From the NCBI GenBank assembly GCA_023653025.1, contig JAMNXS010000008.1:1-63657 (forward strand): a DNA stretch of 63,657 bases. Reading direction: 5' to 3'. The notes under the pieces are model-generated. The model ran no database searches, was not told the origin of the DNA, and saw only the letters and a program-made list of their open reading frames with translations. Shown here one piece after another: positions 25,370 to 35,664 of this stretch; position 1 is the stretch's first letter; every line of letters begins with the position of its first letter. The translations under genes were made by a program, and so were the position numbers. The DNA comes from Burkholderiaceae bacterium (GTDB taxonomy: Bacteria > Pseudomonadota > Gammaproteobacteria > Burkholderiales > Burkholderiaceae_D).

Positions 25370-27157
25370 TCAGCCCTCCGCAAACTGCAGCGCCGCCAGG
25401 CTGGCATACAAACCGCCTGCCTCGACCAGTTCCGCATGCGTGCCGGTCTCGACGATCCTTCCATGCTCCATCACCACGATGCGGGTCGCGCGCTGGACGG
25501 TCGCCAGACGGTGCGCGATCACTAGCGTCGTCCTGCCCTCCATCGCCGCTTCCAGCGCGCGCTGCACCAGCCGCTCGGATTCCGCGTCCAGCGCGCTGGT
25601 CGCCTCATCCAGCAGCAGCAGCGGCGGGTTCTTCAGCAGGGCGCGCGCAATAGCGATCCGCTGCCGCTGCCCGCCGGACAGGCGAACACCGCGCTCGCCG
25701 AGAAAGGACTGGTAGCCGTCAGGCAGCCGCTCGATGAACTCGTGCGCGGCAGCCTGTTTCGCGGCGGCGATCACATCCTCGTCGCTCGCGTCCGGGCGGC
25801 CGTAGCGGATGTTCTCCATTGCATTGGCGGAAAACACCACCGTGTCCTGCGGCACGATGCCGATCGCATGGCGCAGGTCGTGCAGGGCCAGCTTGCGGAT
25901 ATCAATGCCGTCCAGCCGGATGCTGCCCTGTTCCGGGTCATGGAAGCGCAGCAGCAGCTGGAACAGCGTGGTCTTGCCGGCGCCTGACGGCCCGACGATG
26001 GCGACCGTCTCGCCGGGCCGCACGTCGATCGACAGATCGGTCAGCGCCAGCGTGTCGGGACGCGACGGATAGTAAAAGCGTAGGTGCTCGATGGCGATGG
26101 CCGCGCCATTTGCCGCGCGCGGCGGCAGGCCGAGCGGATGCGCCGGCGAGCTGATCGGCGACTGTTCTGCCAGTAGTTCGAGCAGCCGCTCGCTGGCGCC
26201 GGCTGCGCGCTGCGCATCGCCCAGCACCTCCGACAACGCGCCGATCGCACCGGCGACGATGGCTGCGTACAGGATGAACTGCGCCAGCTGTCCCGCGCTC
26301 ATCCGGCCATCGATGACCGCATGCGCGCCCAGCCACAGCACAAACACGATGGCGCCGAACACCAGCAGGATGGCCAGCACCGTCAGCAGCGATCGCGCGC
26401 GGATGCGGGCGATCGCCGTCGTGAACGCCGTCTCGACCGCCGAACCGAAGCGCATTGCCTCGCGCACTTCCTGCGCATAGGCCTGCACGACACTGATCGC
26501 ATTGAGCATCTCGCCGGCCAGCCCCGAGGCGTCGGCGATCCTGTCCTGCGACGCGCGCGAGAGCTTGCGCACGCGGCGGCCGAAAACGACGATCGGGACG
26601 ATCACCGCTACCAGCATCACGATGATGATTCCCGAAAGCGTGGCGCTGGTGAGGAACATCATCAGCAGACCGCCGGCCAGCAGCACGAGGTTACGCAGAG
26701 CCATCGAGATGCTGGTGCCGACCACGGTCTGGATCAGCGTGGTGTCGGTGGTGAGGCGCGACAGCACCTCGCCGGTCTGCGTGGTCTCGAAGAAGGCCGG
26801 GCTCTGCTTCAGTACATGGGCATACACCGCCCGGCGGATGTCGGCCGTCACCCGCTCGCCCAGCCACGACACCATGTAGAAGCGCGCGGCGGTCGCCACG
26901 GCCAGCACGCAGGCGACGAGGAACAGCGCCACGAAGTACCCATTGACGTGTTCCGCTTGCGCGCTGCCGGCATTCGTGAAGCCGAGGTCGATCAGCTGGC
27001 GAAAGCCGTACGGGATGGCCAGTGTGGCCGCGGCAGCGACCAGCAGGGCCATGCCAGCCAGCCCGATGCGCGCGCGGTAGGGCGCGAGGAAGGGCAGCAG
27101 CGCTCCGAGTGTCTTGATGCCGCTCTGCGACTTCGGTCGTTCGCTTGCCGTGTTCAT
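25370..27157 (-). CDS. ABC exporter, MsbA-like fused permease-ATPase
   Basis: A 595-residue half-transporter with six predicted membrane segments in about residues 1-330 and a nucleotide-binding domain in 360-595. The domain has Walker A GPSGAGKTTL, the Q-loop IGIVPQDTVVFSANAMENIRYG, signature LSGGQRQR, Walker B LLLLDEATSAL and the H-loop IAHRL. It would work as a homodimer in the inner membrane. Substrate is unknown; lipid, peptide or drug export are all possible for this family. The ATG at 27157 is chosen from the family alignment. The start codon overlaps the end of the AttH-like gene upstream (ATGA-type overlap), which suggests it belongs to that operon. Confidence 0.9.
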   Translation of the reverse strand: MNTASERPKSQSGIKTLGALLPFLAPYRARIGLAGMALLVAAAATLAIPYGFRQLIDLGFTNAGSAQAEHVNGYFVALFLVACVLAVATAARFYMVSWLGERVTADIRRAVYAHVLKQSPAFFETTQTGEVLSRLTTDTTLIQTVVGTSISMALRNLVLLAGGLLMMFLTSATLSGIIIVMLVAVIVPIVVFGRRVRKLSRASQDRIADASGLAGEMLNAISVVQAYAQEVREAMRFGSAVETAFTTAIARIRARSLLTVLAILLVFGAIVFVLWLGAHAVIDGRMSAGQLAQFILYAAIVAGAIGALSEVLGDAQRAAGASERLLELLAEQSPISSPAHPLGLPPRAANGAAIAIEHLRFYYPSRPDTLALTDLSIDVRPGETVAIVGPSGAGKTTLFQLLLRFHDPEQGSIRLDGIDIRKLALHDLRHAIGIVPQDTVVFSANAMENIRYGRPDASDEDVIAAAKQAAAHEFIERLPDGYQSFLGERGVRLSGGQRQRIAIARALLKNPPLLLLDEATSALDAESERLVQRALEAAMEGRTTLVIAHRLATVQRATRIVVMEHGRIVETGTHAELVEAGGLYASLAALQFAEG

Positions 27158-28323
27158 AATTTCAGGGCCTTCACATAGCCGGTCATTTCGAGATAGCCGC
27201 GTCCGGCCCGCTGGCCGTCGCGTTCGAGGGTCACTGCGCCTTCCCAGTACACCGCGCCGGTGGACTGCCGCGAGTCGAGTTCCTGATCGTCCTGCAGCGG
27301 AATGAGCCGCCATGTCCGGCCGTCGATGCCGAGTTCGAGTTCGACCGGATAGCTGGCCTTCGTGCGCGGCGACCGCCATTGTCGCAGAGGCACAAAGCGC
27401 ACCGCTTCGTTACCGAAGCGGCGCTGGCGGCCGGCGCCATCGCGCAGCATCGCATGCTGCCACAGCGTGCCGCCGTCGGCGGTACGGATGCGGAAGGCCA
27501 TCAGCGCGCTGCCGTCGTCGAGGTTCGCGCCGATCCAGTCCCAGCCGACCGCACGCGGATCGAGCACCGTGCTCGACCATTCATGATCCAGCCATGCGCT
27601 GCCGGTGACGGCCAGCGGCCTGCCGTTACGCGTGATCGTGCCGCTGACCCTCAGTTGCGGCTCGCTGTAGTAATAGCTCGCCTGTTCCGGCTTTGGGCCC
27701 TTGCGCGAGAAGCCGTCCTCGCCCTGCAGTAGCAAGGGCTGGGTCGGCGCGAGCGCGAGCGAGAACGAGAAGTCGCGTGCCGGCAGGTTCACGCGGTAGA
27801 TCCCGTCCGCATCGCGCTTCATCGTCCAGGTGCCGAGCTTAACGTCGGTTGTCGCCTCCGCAGCCTGCGCGAGGCCGAAGCCGGCGCGGGCGATCTTCTG
27901 GTCGTGCTGCAGCTTGCCGGTCGTAGGGTCCGACAGCGCCGCGTGCGCGACGATCAGCTGTTTCGGCGCGAAGCGGCTGGGATTGGTGCGATCGTGCTCC
28001 GTCGCCGAGCGGAAGAAGGTCACCTGAAAGCCCAGCGGCTTGCCGTCCGGCGTCTGCAGCCAGCCGGTGGCGTACCACCATTCGGTGCGGAAGTCGGGAT
28101 GGGCGCCGAAGTCGCGCGGGAAGCTCAATGGCGTTCGGGGGAGCACCTGGGTGAATTCGGGGGGCGCTGCGTGGGCGTGAACCATGCAGAGTGCAAGCAG
28201 CAAAGCATGGGTCCCAGCTTGCGCTGGGACGACGACTTTCCGTGCAATTCGGCTTGCTTCGTCGCACCGGCGCAAGCTGGGGCCAACAGCAACCGTTCCC
28301 GGAGATTCATCGAAAGTATTCAC
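27154..28323 (-). CDS. AttH-like lipocalin-fold secreted protein with repeat-disrupted signal region
   Basis: A 389-residue member of the AttH/carotenoid 1,2-hydratase-like lipocalin family, seen in RTEWWYATGWLQTPDGKPLG, QVTFFRSATE, and SGSAWLDHEWSSTVLDPRAVGWDW. AttH-type proteins sit outside the inner membrane and are encoded with a LolCDE-like ABC transporter; the function is unclear. The start is GTG at 28323, overlapping the permease stop as GTGA. Residues 12-40 are translated from a palindromic family B element (SLRRCDEASRIARK, VVVPAQAGTHA), and only LLLALCMVHAHA remains as a possible hydrophobic signal core. Export may be altered or lost. A later ATG at 28185 would remove the signal. 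Confidence 0.82.
   Translation of the reverse strand: MNTFDESPGTVAVGPSLRRCDEASRIARKVVVPAQAGTHALLLALCMVHAHAAPPEFTQVLPRTPLSFPRDFGAHPDFRTEWWYATGWLQTPDGKPLGFQVTFFRSATEHDRTNPSRFAPKQLIVAHAALSDPTTGKLQHDQKIARAGFGLAQAAEATTDVKLGTWTMKRDADGIYRVNLPARDFSFSLALAPTQPLLLQGEDGFSRKGPKPEQASYYYSEPQLRVSGTITRNGRPLAVTGSAWLDHEWSSTVLDPRAVGWDWIGANLDDGSALMAFRIRTADGGTLWQHAMLRDGAGRQRRFGNEAVRFVPLRQWRSPRTKASYPVELELGIDGRTWRLIPLQDDQELDSRQSTGAVYWEGAVTLERDGQRAGRGYLEMTGYVKALKL
28208..28286. repeat. Palindromic dispersed repeat family B, in-frame copy in the AttH-like gene
   Basis: Left arm GTCCCAGCTTGCGCTGGGAC with GACGAC after it (28211-28236) and right arm TCGTCGCACC with GGCGCAAGCTGGGGCC (28259-28284) form an imperfect inverted repeat. 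The element lies in the signal-peptide region of the AttH-like protein and keeps the frame open. Confidence 0.8.
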
Positions 28324-30814
28324 CAATCCTCCCTCACCGCCCGCACCGCGCTGCCGGCCACCGCCATCCGCCCCGACACCAGCGCCGTGACCGATGCCGA
28401 CACCAGCAGCACAGCGGCGACCATCGCCAGCAGCCCCCACGGCAGATGCAACTGCATCGTCCAGTGGAACGATTGCGGATTCACGATGAACACCAGAATC
28501 AGGCTGATGCTCCAGCCGAGCGCGAAGCCGGCTGCGATCGCCAGCCCCGCCAGCAGCGCGCCCTCGCCGGCCAGCAGCGCAAGGATCTGGCCGCGCGTGA
28601 CGCCGACGTGGCGCAGCATGCCGAATTCCTTTGCGCGCGACAGCACCTGTGCCGAGAAGGTCGCGGCCACGCCGAACAGGCCGATCAGTATCGCGACGCC
28701 CTCCAGCAGATAGGTGATGGCAAAGCTGCGATCGAAAATCTTAAGGCTGATCGCGCGAATCTCGCCCGGCTCGGCGAACTCGAGCGCGGCGGCAAACGGC
28801 AGGGCCTGCAGTTGCGCGCGCAACGCATCGACACTGCCGCCACGCGCCACCCACAGCGAGATGTCGTTGACGTCGAGGTCGCCGGTGATGCGGCGGTAGT
28901 CCGACAGCCGCATCTGGACCGCGCCAGTCTGGCGAGCATAGTCGCGCCAGATGCCGGCCACCGTGAACGCATGCTGCCTGCCGGCCAGCGGCAGCATCAC
29001 CTGCTGCCCCGGCGTCCAGCCGTACAGATCGACCATCGCTTCCGATACCCAGACCGGCGTGGCCAGCCCCGTCAGCGATTCGCCGACCAGCGGCAGCGCG
29101 CGCTCGGGCTGCTCCGTGTTGGCCGAGCGCGCAATCAGCGCCACCGTCGGCCGCGCCGGGTCGAGCGCTAGTTGCAGCCAGCGCGTCTGTTCCGTGCGCG
29201 CGACGGCCGGCAGAGCGGCGATCGCCCGCTGCTCGGCCGGCGTCAGCCGTCCGGCCTCGCTGCCGTTGGCGACGCGCACGTAGAGGTCGGCCGACAGCAG
29301 GTGCTGCAGCCAGTCGTCGACCGATACGCGAAAGCTGGCCACCATGATGGCCATCGCCACCATCAATGAGAAGCTCGCCAGCACGCCGCCCAGCGCAATC
29401 GCCGCCTGGTTCGGCGCATTTGCGAGCCTGGCCAGCGCCAGCGTGCCGGCGACGCCTTGCCAGCGCGCGGCGAGCGCGGAAAACAGCAGCGCCGCCGTGC
29501 GCGGCATCAGCCCGATGCTGCCCACCAGCAGCAGCACGATGGCCAGATACCCGAACACCGGCAGCCCGCCGACCGGCGGCAACTGCGTGCAGAGGGCGCC
29601 GAGCGCGATCGCCGACAGTGCCACCCACGGCGCGGACAGCGGCGCGAGCGCCTGGTCTTCGCCGCCGGCCTTGAGCGCGGCGGCCGGTCGCGCGCGCGCG
29701 GCCTCGAGCGCCGGCGACAGGCTGCCGAGCAGGGCCACGCCCGCGCCGGCGACGAAGAACAGCAGTGCGGCCGCCGGGCTGAACGAGACGCTCGGCCGCA
29801 CGCCGGGGAAATAGCCGCCGCCGAGGTCGCCGCCGAACAGCGACAGCGCGCCAACGGCCAGCAGGTAGCCCAGCGCGATGCCGAGCGCCGAGCCCGCCAC
29901 GCCCAGCAGCGTGCCTTCGACCAGCACCTGCAGCAGCAGTTGCGCGCGCGTGACGCCAAGCGTGCGCAACAGAGCAAACTGCGGGCGCCGCCGCAGCACC
30001 GACAGTGCCTGCGTGGAGAACACGAGGAAGGCGCCGGTGAACAGCGCGACCAGCGCCAGCACGTTGAGGTTGACCCGGTAGGCGCGCGACATCGTTGCCG
30101 TGCGCCGGTCCTGGTCGCTGGCCTCGGCCAGCGTGAGGCTGTCGCCGTGGGCCTGTTGCAGCCGGTCGCGGAAGGCCGCCAGGTTGGTGCCGGCTACCAG
30201 CTTGAGGTCGATGCGGGACAACTGGCCGAGGCGGCTGAACTGCCATTGCGCGCTGCCGATGTCCATCACCGCCAGCCGCTGGCCCGGGCGCGCGCGGAGC
30301 AGCGTGCCCGCCACGCGCAGCCTGACCTCGCGCGTGCCGTCGAGCAGGCGCAGCGTAGCGCCGGCCTGCAGCTGCAGCCATTCCATCGCTGCGGGCGACA
30401 GGAAGACGGTATCGGCCATCAGCGACGCGAAAGGATCGTCGTCGGCAGGTACGCCCAGCAGGTCGGGCGCGATGCCGGCAGCCCGCAGGCCGTCGATGCC
30501 GAGCAGCTTCAGGCTGCCGCGCCGTCCCGGCACCGGCAGATCGAGCTCCAGCACCGGCGAGGCGACCTCCACGTCGGGCAGTGCGGCGATCTGCGGATAC
30601 AGGGTCTCGTCGAAGAACGCGGCGCGGGCGCGCGCCTGCAGGTCGGCGCTGCCGGACAGGCTGCGCGCAGCGGCAGAAAACTCGTTGAAGGCGGCACTGT
30701 TGACCAAGTGAATACCGAAACCGAGCGCAACCCCGACGGCGATGGCAGCCAGCGCGAGCAGCGCGCGTACCGGATGCGCACGCCATTCGCCAGCCAGCAA
30801 CCAGCGCAGCAGGC

Positions 30815-30818
<4 letters not shown>
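28320..30818 (-). CDS. ABC transporter permease, fused FtsX/LolC-type (AttF-AttG-like)
   Basis: An 832-residue inner-membrane permease with two FtsX-type domains: one membrane segment at the N-terminus (ALLALAAIAVGVALGFG), a large periplasmic region, three segments around residues 250-370, a second group around 400-480, another periplasmic region and three segments near the C-terminus. This is the YbbP/AttFG architecture used for extraction or handling of lipids and lipoproteins, not for solute import. It overlaps its ATPase gene by 4 bp (ATGA) and the AttH-like gene by GTGA, so the three are one translationally coupled unit. Confidence 0.9.
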
Positions 30819-31534
<716 letters not shown>

Positions 31535-31587
31535 GAGGCGCCAGTGTAGCAACCGGCGGCATTTGCCGCTGCCGGGCAGGAAACGGG

Positions 31588-31789
31588 ATGGAACTTGCGC
31601 AAAGGTATCGGCGCGTACGGCGCGACAGCCTGGCCAATTCGTACCATCACGGCATTGGCGAGCCGTTCCCGCGTGCGCGGCCCGTCGGCCTTCACGCCCG
31701 ACGGGCATGCGCGGATCAGCTACCGGAATTTCTTTCCGGCGTCGGCATGCTGGCAGATGACGGGGATTCGGCTGGCGAGGTTAGTGTGA
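31588..31789 (+). pseudogene. Remnant of an EgtB/SenA-like gene (both ends, middle deleted)
   Basis: Two short pieces in different frames resemble opposite ends of EgtB-family C-N/C-S/C-Se bond-forming enzymes. In the frame from 31588, [16 protein letters not shown] looks like the N-terminal helix of EgtB proteins. In the frame from 31595, [17 protein letters not shown] and then [11 protein letters not shown] resembles their C-terminus (YRNFF...W...G.RLAR). The catalytic middle of about 350 residues is missing. A large internal deletion that left both ends explains this best. It lies convergent with selD, 2 bp from its stop. SenA, an EgtB relative, makes selenoneine and is encoded near SelD-like genes in some betaproteobacteria, so the context fits. 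The identification is by memory of motifs only. Confidence 0.5.
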
Positions 31790-31791
31790 TC

Positions 31792-32847
31792 TCAAACGAC
31801 CTCGACCCCCGCCACGCCGTCGACCATCTCGCCCACGACCGTGGCGTGCTCGAACCCGTTGTCGCGGAATACCGCCATCACCGCGTCGACCGCATCGGCA
31901 GCGCACGCGACCAGCAGCCCGCCCGAGGTCTGCGGGTCGCATAGCAGCGCCTGCTGCACCGGAGTGACGCTGTTGGCCAGCCGGATGTCCGCACCAAAGC
32001 CGGCCCAGTTGCGACCGGATGCGCCCGTGATGAAACCCTGCGACGCCAGCGCCTCTACGCCCGGCAGGAAAGGCACGGCGCTGACTGCGATGCGCGCAGA
32101 GAGCCGGGCGCCCAGCGCCATCTCGCGCGCATGACCCAGCAGGCCGAAGCCGGTCACGTCGGTCAGCGCGTGCACGCCGGCGATGTCGGACAACGCGCGG
32201 CCCGGCGTGTTGAGCCGGGTGGTGCTCGCGATCATTGCCTCGTAGCCGGCGGCGTCGAGCGCGCCTTTCTTCAGTGCGGCCGACAAGATGCCTACGCCCA
32301 GCGGCTTGCCAAGGATGAGCCGGTCGCCCGGCTTTGCGTCCGCATTGCGCTTGAGTTTTTTTGGATGCACGAGTCCCATGACGACGAGGCCGTAGATCGG
32401 CTCCACCGAGTCGATCGTGTGCCCGCCGGCGATTGGTATGCCGGCAGCTGCGCAGACCGATTCGCCGCCGGCCAGTATCTTGCCGATGGTCTCGACCGGC
32501 AGCTTGTCGATCGGCATGCCGACCAGGGCCAGCGCCATGATCGGCGTGCCGCCCATCGCGTACACGTCGGAGATCGCGTTCGTCGCCGCGATGCGGCCGA
32601 AGTCGAACGGATCATCGACGATGGGCATGAAGAAGTCGGTGGTCGCGATCAGCGCCTGCTCGTCGTTCAGCTGGTAGACCGCCGCGTCGTCCGCCGTCTC
32701 GATGCCGACCAGCAGCTGCGGCGGCACCGGAAAGCCGCGCGACTGCTTGAGGATGTCGGCCAGCAGGCCGGGTGCGATCTTGCAGCCGCAGCCGCCGCCG
32801 TGGGAAAAGGAGGTCAAGCGCAGTGCGGGGGAATCGAGTGCGGCCAT
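31792..32847 (-). CDS. selD: Selenide, water dikinase
   Basis: Makes selenophosphate from selenide and ATP for selenocysteine, selenouridine or selenoneine synthesis. The 351-residue protein has the glycine-rich active-site loop GGGCGCK with Cys20, Cys22 and Lys23, followed by DDAAVYQLND and TDFFMPIVDDPFDFGRIAA. The position that is selenocysteine in some homologues is an ordinary Cys here. No selenocysteine machinery (selA, selB, selC) or selU is in the window, so the user of its product is unknown. The possible EgtB/SenA-like remnant next door hints at a lost selenium small-molecule pathway. Confidence 0.95.
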   Translation of the reverse strand: MAALDSPALRLTSFSHGGGCGCKIAPGLLADILKQSRGFPVPPQLLVGIETADDAAVYQLNDEQALIATTDFFMPIVDDPFDFGRIAATNAISDVYAMGGTPIMALALVGMPIDKLPVETIGKILAGGESVCAAAGIPIAGGHTIDSVEPIYGLVVMGLVHPKKLKRNADAKPGDRLILGKPLGVGILSAALKKGALDAAGYEAMIASTTRLNTPGRALSDIAGVHALTDVTGFGLLGHAREMALGARLSARIAVSAVPFLPGVEALASQGFITGASGRNWAGFGADIRLANSVTPVQQALLCDPQTSGGLLVACAADAVDAVMAVFRDNGFEHATVVGEMVDGVAGVEVV

Positions 32848-32892
32848 GTCGGGTTCCTGCGGGAGAGTCGTGGTCCCGCATTATCGCATCCC

Positions 32893-32920
32893 GAAAAAAA
32901 CAAAGCTCCCCGAGGGGAGC
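32893..32920 (-). terminator. Rho-independent terminator of rhlE
   Basis: GCTCCCCGAGGGGAGC at 32905-32920 is a perfect palindrome, followed on the minus strand by TTTG and a run of seven T residues. It lies 24 bp past the rhlE stop and separates rhlE from selD. Confidence 0.8.
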
Positions 32921-32943
32921 CTTGTCGGCGCAGCGCAGAACGA

Positions 32944-34323
32944 TCAGCCGCGACGGCCGTCGCTGCGACCGCCTTCGCGATTCCCGCGGTAGCCGCCGCC
33001 GTCCTTGCGGGGTGCGCCCGGCTTGGCGAAGGTGCGCTGGCCCGGCTTGCCGCCGCTGCCCTGCTTGCGGCCGTCGCCCGGCTTCCAGCCCGGCCGCGCG
33101 CGCGGCGCTGCCGATTTCCTCGGCTCGTAGCCCTCGATCACGTCGACCGGGATCGACTGCTTGGTGAAGCGCTCGATGCGCTTCACGTGCACGCCTTCGG
33201 CATGGTTGACGAGCGACACCGCAATGCCCTTGCGGCCGGCGCGGCCGGTACGGCCGATGCGGTGCACATAGTCCTCGGCGAATTTCGGCAGGTCGAAGTT
33301 GAACACATGCGTGATGCCTGGCACGTCGATACCGCGTGCGGCGACGTCGGTGGCCACCAGCACGCGTACCTGCCCGTTGCGCATGGCATTGAGCGTGCGG
33401 TTGCGCGCGCCCTGGTGCATGTCGCCATGCAACGCGGCGGCGGCGAAGCCGGCGATGTTCAGACGGTCGGCAATCGTGTCGGCGTCGCGCTTGGTCGCGG
33501 TGAACACCACGGCCTGGTCGATGGCCACGTCGCGCAGCAGGTGGTCGAGCAGGCGATTCTTGTGCAGCAGGTCATCGACGAAGTGCACGCGCTGCTGAAT
33601 GTTCTCGTGACGGGTCGAGGAGCCGGAGATCTGGATCAGCTGCGGATCTTTCGTGATGCGGCGCGCGATGTTGCCGACCATGCCGTCGAGCGTGGCCGAG
33701 AACAGCATGGTCTGGCGGGTTTCCGGCGTGCGGCTGACGATCAGCTCGATGTCCTCGATGAAGCCCATGTCGAGCATGCGGTCGGCTTCGTCGAGCACCA
33801 GGATCTCGAGCTGCGAGAAGTCGATTTTGCCTGACTCCATGTGGTCGATCAGGCGGCCCGGCGTCGCGACCAGGATTTCCGGATTGCGCGCCAGCAGCTG
33901 CATCTGCTTCGGATACGGCATGCCGCCGAGGATGGATACGGCCTTCACGCGGCGCATCTGGGTGCTGTACTTGTCGGTGGCGGTGGTGACCTGCAGCGCG
34001 AGTTCGCGCGTCGGCGTCAGCACCAGCATCTTCGGCTGGGCCGGCGCGAAGCGCGGACGCTCGCCGCGCGCGCGCGCGGCCTGCGCCTGCTGGTTCGGCG
34101 TTTTGCCGGCCGAGCCTTCGGCCGCGGCGCTGGCGAACTTGTGCAGCGACGGCAGCATGAAAGCCGCTGTCTTGCCGGAGCCGGTCTGCGACGACACCAG
34201 CAGGTCGCGGCCCGCGATGGCGGCGGGCACGGCCTGCGCCTGCACCGGCGTCGGTTCGGTGTAGCCGGCGTCGGTCAGCGCCTTGATGATCTGCGGGTGG
34301 AGTCCGAGGGATTCAAACGTCAT
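32944..34323 (-). CDS. rhlE: DEAD-box RNA helicase RhlE
   Basis: A 459-residue DEAD-box helicase with Q motif PTPVQAQAVPAAI, Walker A SSQTGSGKT at 45-52, VLDEADRMLDMGF, SAT, and HRIGRTGRAGRKG. The C-terminal tail (about 385-459) is rich in Gly, Arg, Lys and Pro and is probably disordered and RNA-binding, as in other RhlE proteins. It acts in RNA remodelling, ribosome assembly and mRNA decay, often with cold adaptation. The 376 bp upstream are unusually AT-rich and gene-free, consistent with a long 5' leader. A terminator follows. Confidence 0.94.
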   Translation of the reverse strand: MTFESLGLHPQIIKALTDAGYTEPTPVQAQAVPAAIAGRDLLVSSQTGSGKTAAFMLPSLHKFASAAAEGSAGKTPNQQAQAARARGERPRFAPAQPKMLVLTPTRELALQVTTATDKYSTQMRRVKAVSILGGMPYPKQMQLLARNPEILVATPGRLIDHMESGKIDFSQLEILVLDEADRMLDMGFIEDIELIVSRTPETRQTMLFSATLDGMVGNIARRITKDPQLIQISGSSTRHENIQQRVHFVDDLLHKNRLLDHLLRDVAIDQAVVFTATKRDADTIADRLNIAGFAAAALHGDMHQGARNRTLNAMRNGQVRVLVATDVAARGIDVPGITHVFNFDLPKFAEDYVHRIGRTGRAGRKGIAVSLVNHAEGVHVKRIERFTKQSIPVDVIEGYEPRKSAAPRARPGWKPGDGRKQGSGGKPGQRTFAKPGAPRKDGGGYRGNREGGRSDGRRG

Positions 34324-34699
34324 GAGTCTCTTTCAAAAGTAGTGCGCTGCCCGTCATGAGGGCAGTGACGATGCGAAAAGCAACGCGAACCGGCGAAACC
34401 AGCGACAACAACAGTTCGATGCGAAACCGCAAGGGTTTCGGTAGAAAACTTGCCAGAAAGTGAACGGCACAAAAGCTTTGCGCCGGATAGATGCTCAGAT
34501 GATCGGCATCGGGAGGCGGGAGGGCTTCAGGTAATGCTGCTATGCGGGGTATGCGGTGCAACCATGCGCTGTTTGTTCCAGCGCGGGGCGAATTGTACAG
34601 GAAAGTGGCGGCGCGTGTGTGGAAACTAAGAGGGCCTTCGACCGGGGAGGGCGCGGTGCTGCTTTCAGGGGCCATGGGCCCCGCCAGGAAAAGCCGTGT
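34324..34699 (-). promoter_or_regulatory. Gene-free 376-bp region, probable long rhlE leader and promoter
   Basis: No open frame here has coding character. The part from 34340 to 34600 is clearly richer in A+T than the flanking genes. On the minus strand TACAAT at 34597-34592 could be a -10 element, which would give a leader of about 260 nt before rhlE, but no convincing -35 element is seen. Long structured leaders are common for cold-induced helicase genes. The right end (34640-34699) holds only the fabI 3' flank. Confidence 0.4.
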
Positions 34700-35488
34700 T
34701 TACTCCTCGCCGCCCATGCCCGCGACGACCTGTGAGAAGCCACCATCGACATAGGTGATCTCGCCGGTGATGCCCCCGGCGAGGTCCGACAGCAGGAAGG
34801 CCGACGCGTTGCCGACGTCCTCGATAGTGACGTTGCGGCGCAGCGGCGCGTTGGCCTTGACGAAATTCAGGATCTTGCCGAAGTCCTTGATGCCGGAGGC
34901 GGCCAGCGTCTTGATCGGGCCGGCCGAAATGCCATTGACGCGCACGCCGCGCTTGCCGAGCGACTCGGCGAGATAGCGCACGCTGGCCTCGAGCGAGGCT
35001 TTGGCCAGGCCCATCGTGTTGTAGTTCGGCAGGGCGCGCACGGCACCGAGGTAGGAGAGCGTCAAAAGCGCCGAGTTCGGCGCCAGCAGCGGCAGCGCAG
35101 CCTTGGCCATCGCGGCGAAGCTGTAGGCCGAGATGTCGTGCGCGATGCGGAAGTTCTCGCGCGTCATTCCGTCGAGGAAGTCGCCGGCGATCGCCTCGCG
35201 CGGGGCGAAGCCGATCGCGTGGACCAGGCCGTCGATCTGCTGCCAGGACTGGCCGAGGTCGCGGAACAGCGCGTCGATCTGCTCGTCGCTGGACACGTCG
35301 CAATCGAACACGAGGCTGCTGTCAAATTCTTTCGCGAATTCGGTGATGCGGTCCTTGAAGCGCTCGCCGACATAGGTGAACGCGAGCTGCGCGCCCTCCC
35401 GGTGGCAGGCCTGCGCGATGCCGTAGGCGATCGAGCGGTTCGACAGCACGCCGGTGATCAGGATTTTTTTGCCTTGCAAGAATGCCAT
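34700..35488 (-). CDS. fabI: Enoyl-[acyl-carrier-protein] reductase (NADH), FabI
   Basis: Performs the last reduction in each cycle of fatty acid elongation. The 262-residue short-chain dehydrogenase begins [20 protein letters not shown], the FabI nucleotide-binding signature. The catalytic pair is present in [14 protein letters not shown] (Tyr, six residues, Lys), and [10 protein letters not shown] and [21 protein letters not shown] match the family. It is the standard target of triclosan-type inhibitors. The gene is divergent from yejA, with a strong GC hairpin at 35595-35613 in the 176-bp gap. Confidence 0.97.
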   Translation of the reverse strand: MAFLQGKKILITGVLSNRSIAYGIAQACHREGAQLAFTYVGERFKDRITEFAKEFDSSLVFDCDVSSDEQIDALFRDLGQSWQQIDGLVHAIGFAPREAIAGDFLDGMTRENFRIAHDISAYSFAAMAKAALPLLAPNSALLTLSYLGAVRALPNYNTMGLAKASLEASVRYLAESLGKRGVRVNGISAGPIKTLAASGIKDFGKILNFVKANAPLRRNVTIEDVGNASAFLLSDLAGGITGEITYVDGGFSQVVAGMGGEE

Positions 35489-35594
35489 GGTCGGACTCCG
35501 AGGAATGCGGCAGGCCGGGCTCGTCCCGGCCAAACACGCCATTGTAGGCCGACCGACATGACCGGGGCAAATCCGGCATCCGCCCCGGCCGGCC

Positions 35595-35613
35595 GGGCCG
35601 CGCTGCGCGGCCC
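35595..35613. other. GC-rich hairpin in the fabI-yejA divergent region
   Basis: GGGCCGCG and CGCGGCCC flank CTG, a perfect 8-bp stem with a 3-nt loop. No T run follows on either strand, so it does not look like a terminator. It could be an operator or leader structure for yejA, whose start lies 52 bp away. Confidence 0.35.
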
Positions 35614-35664
35614 GCGCCGAAACCCGCTATCCTTGAACGATTTTTCGCCTGCAGATAAGGGTTC

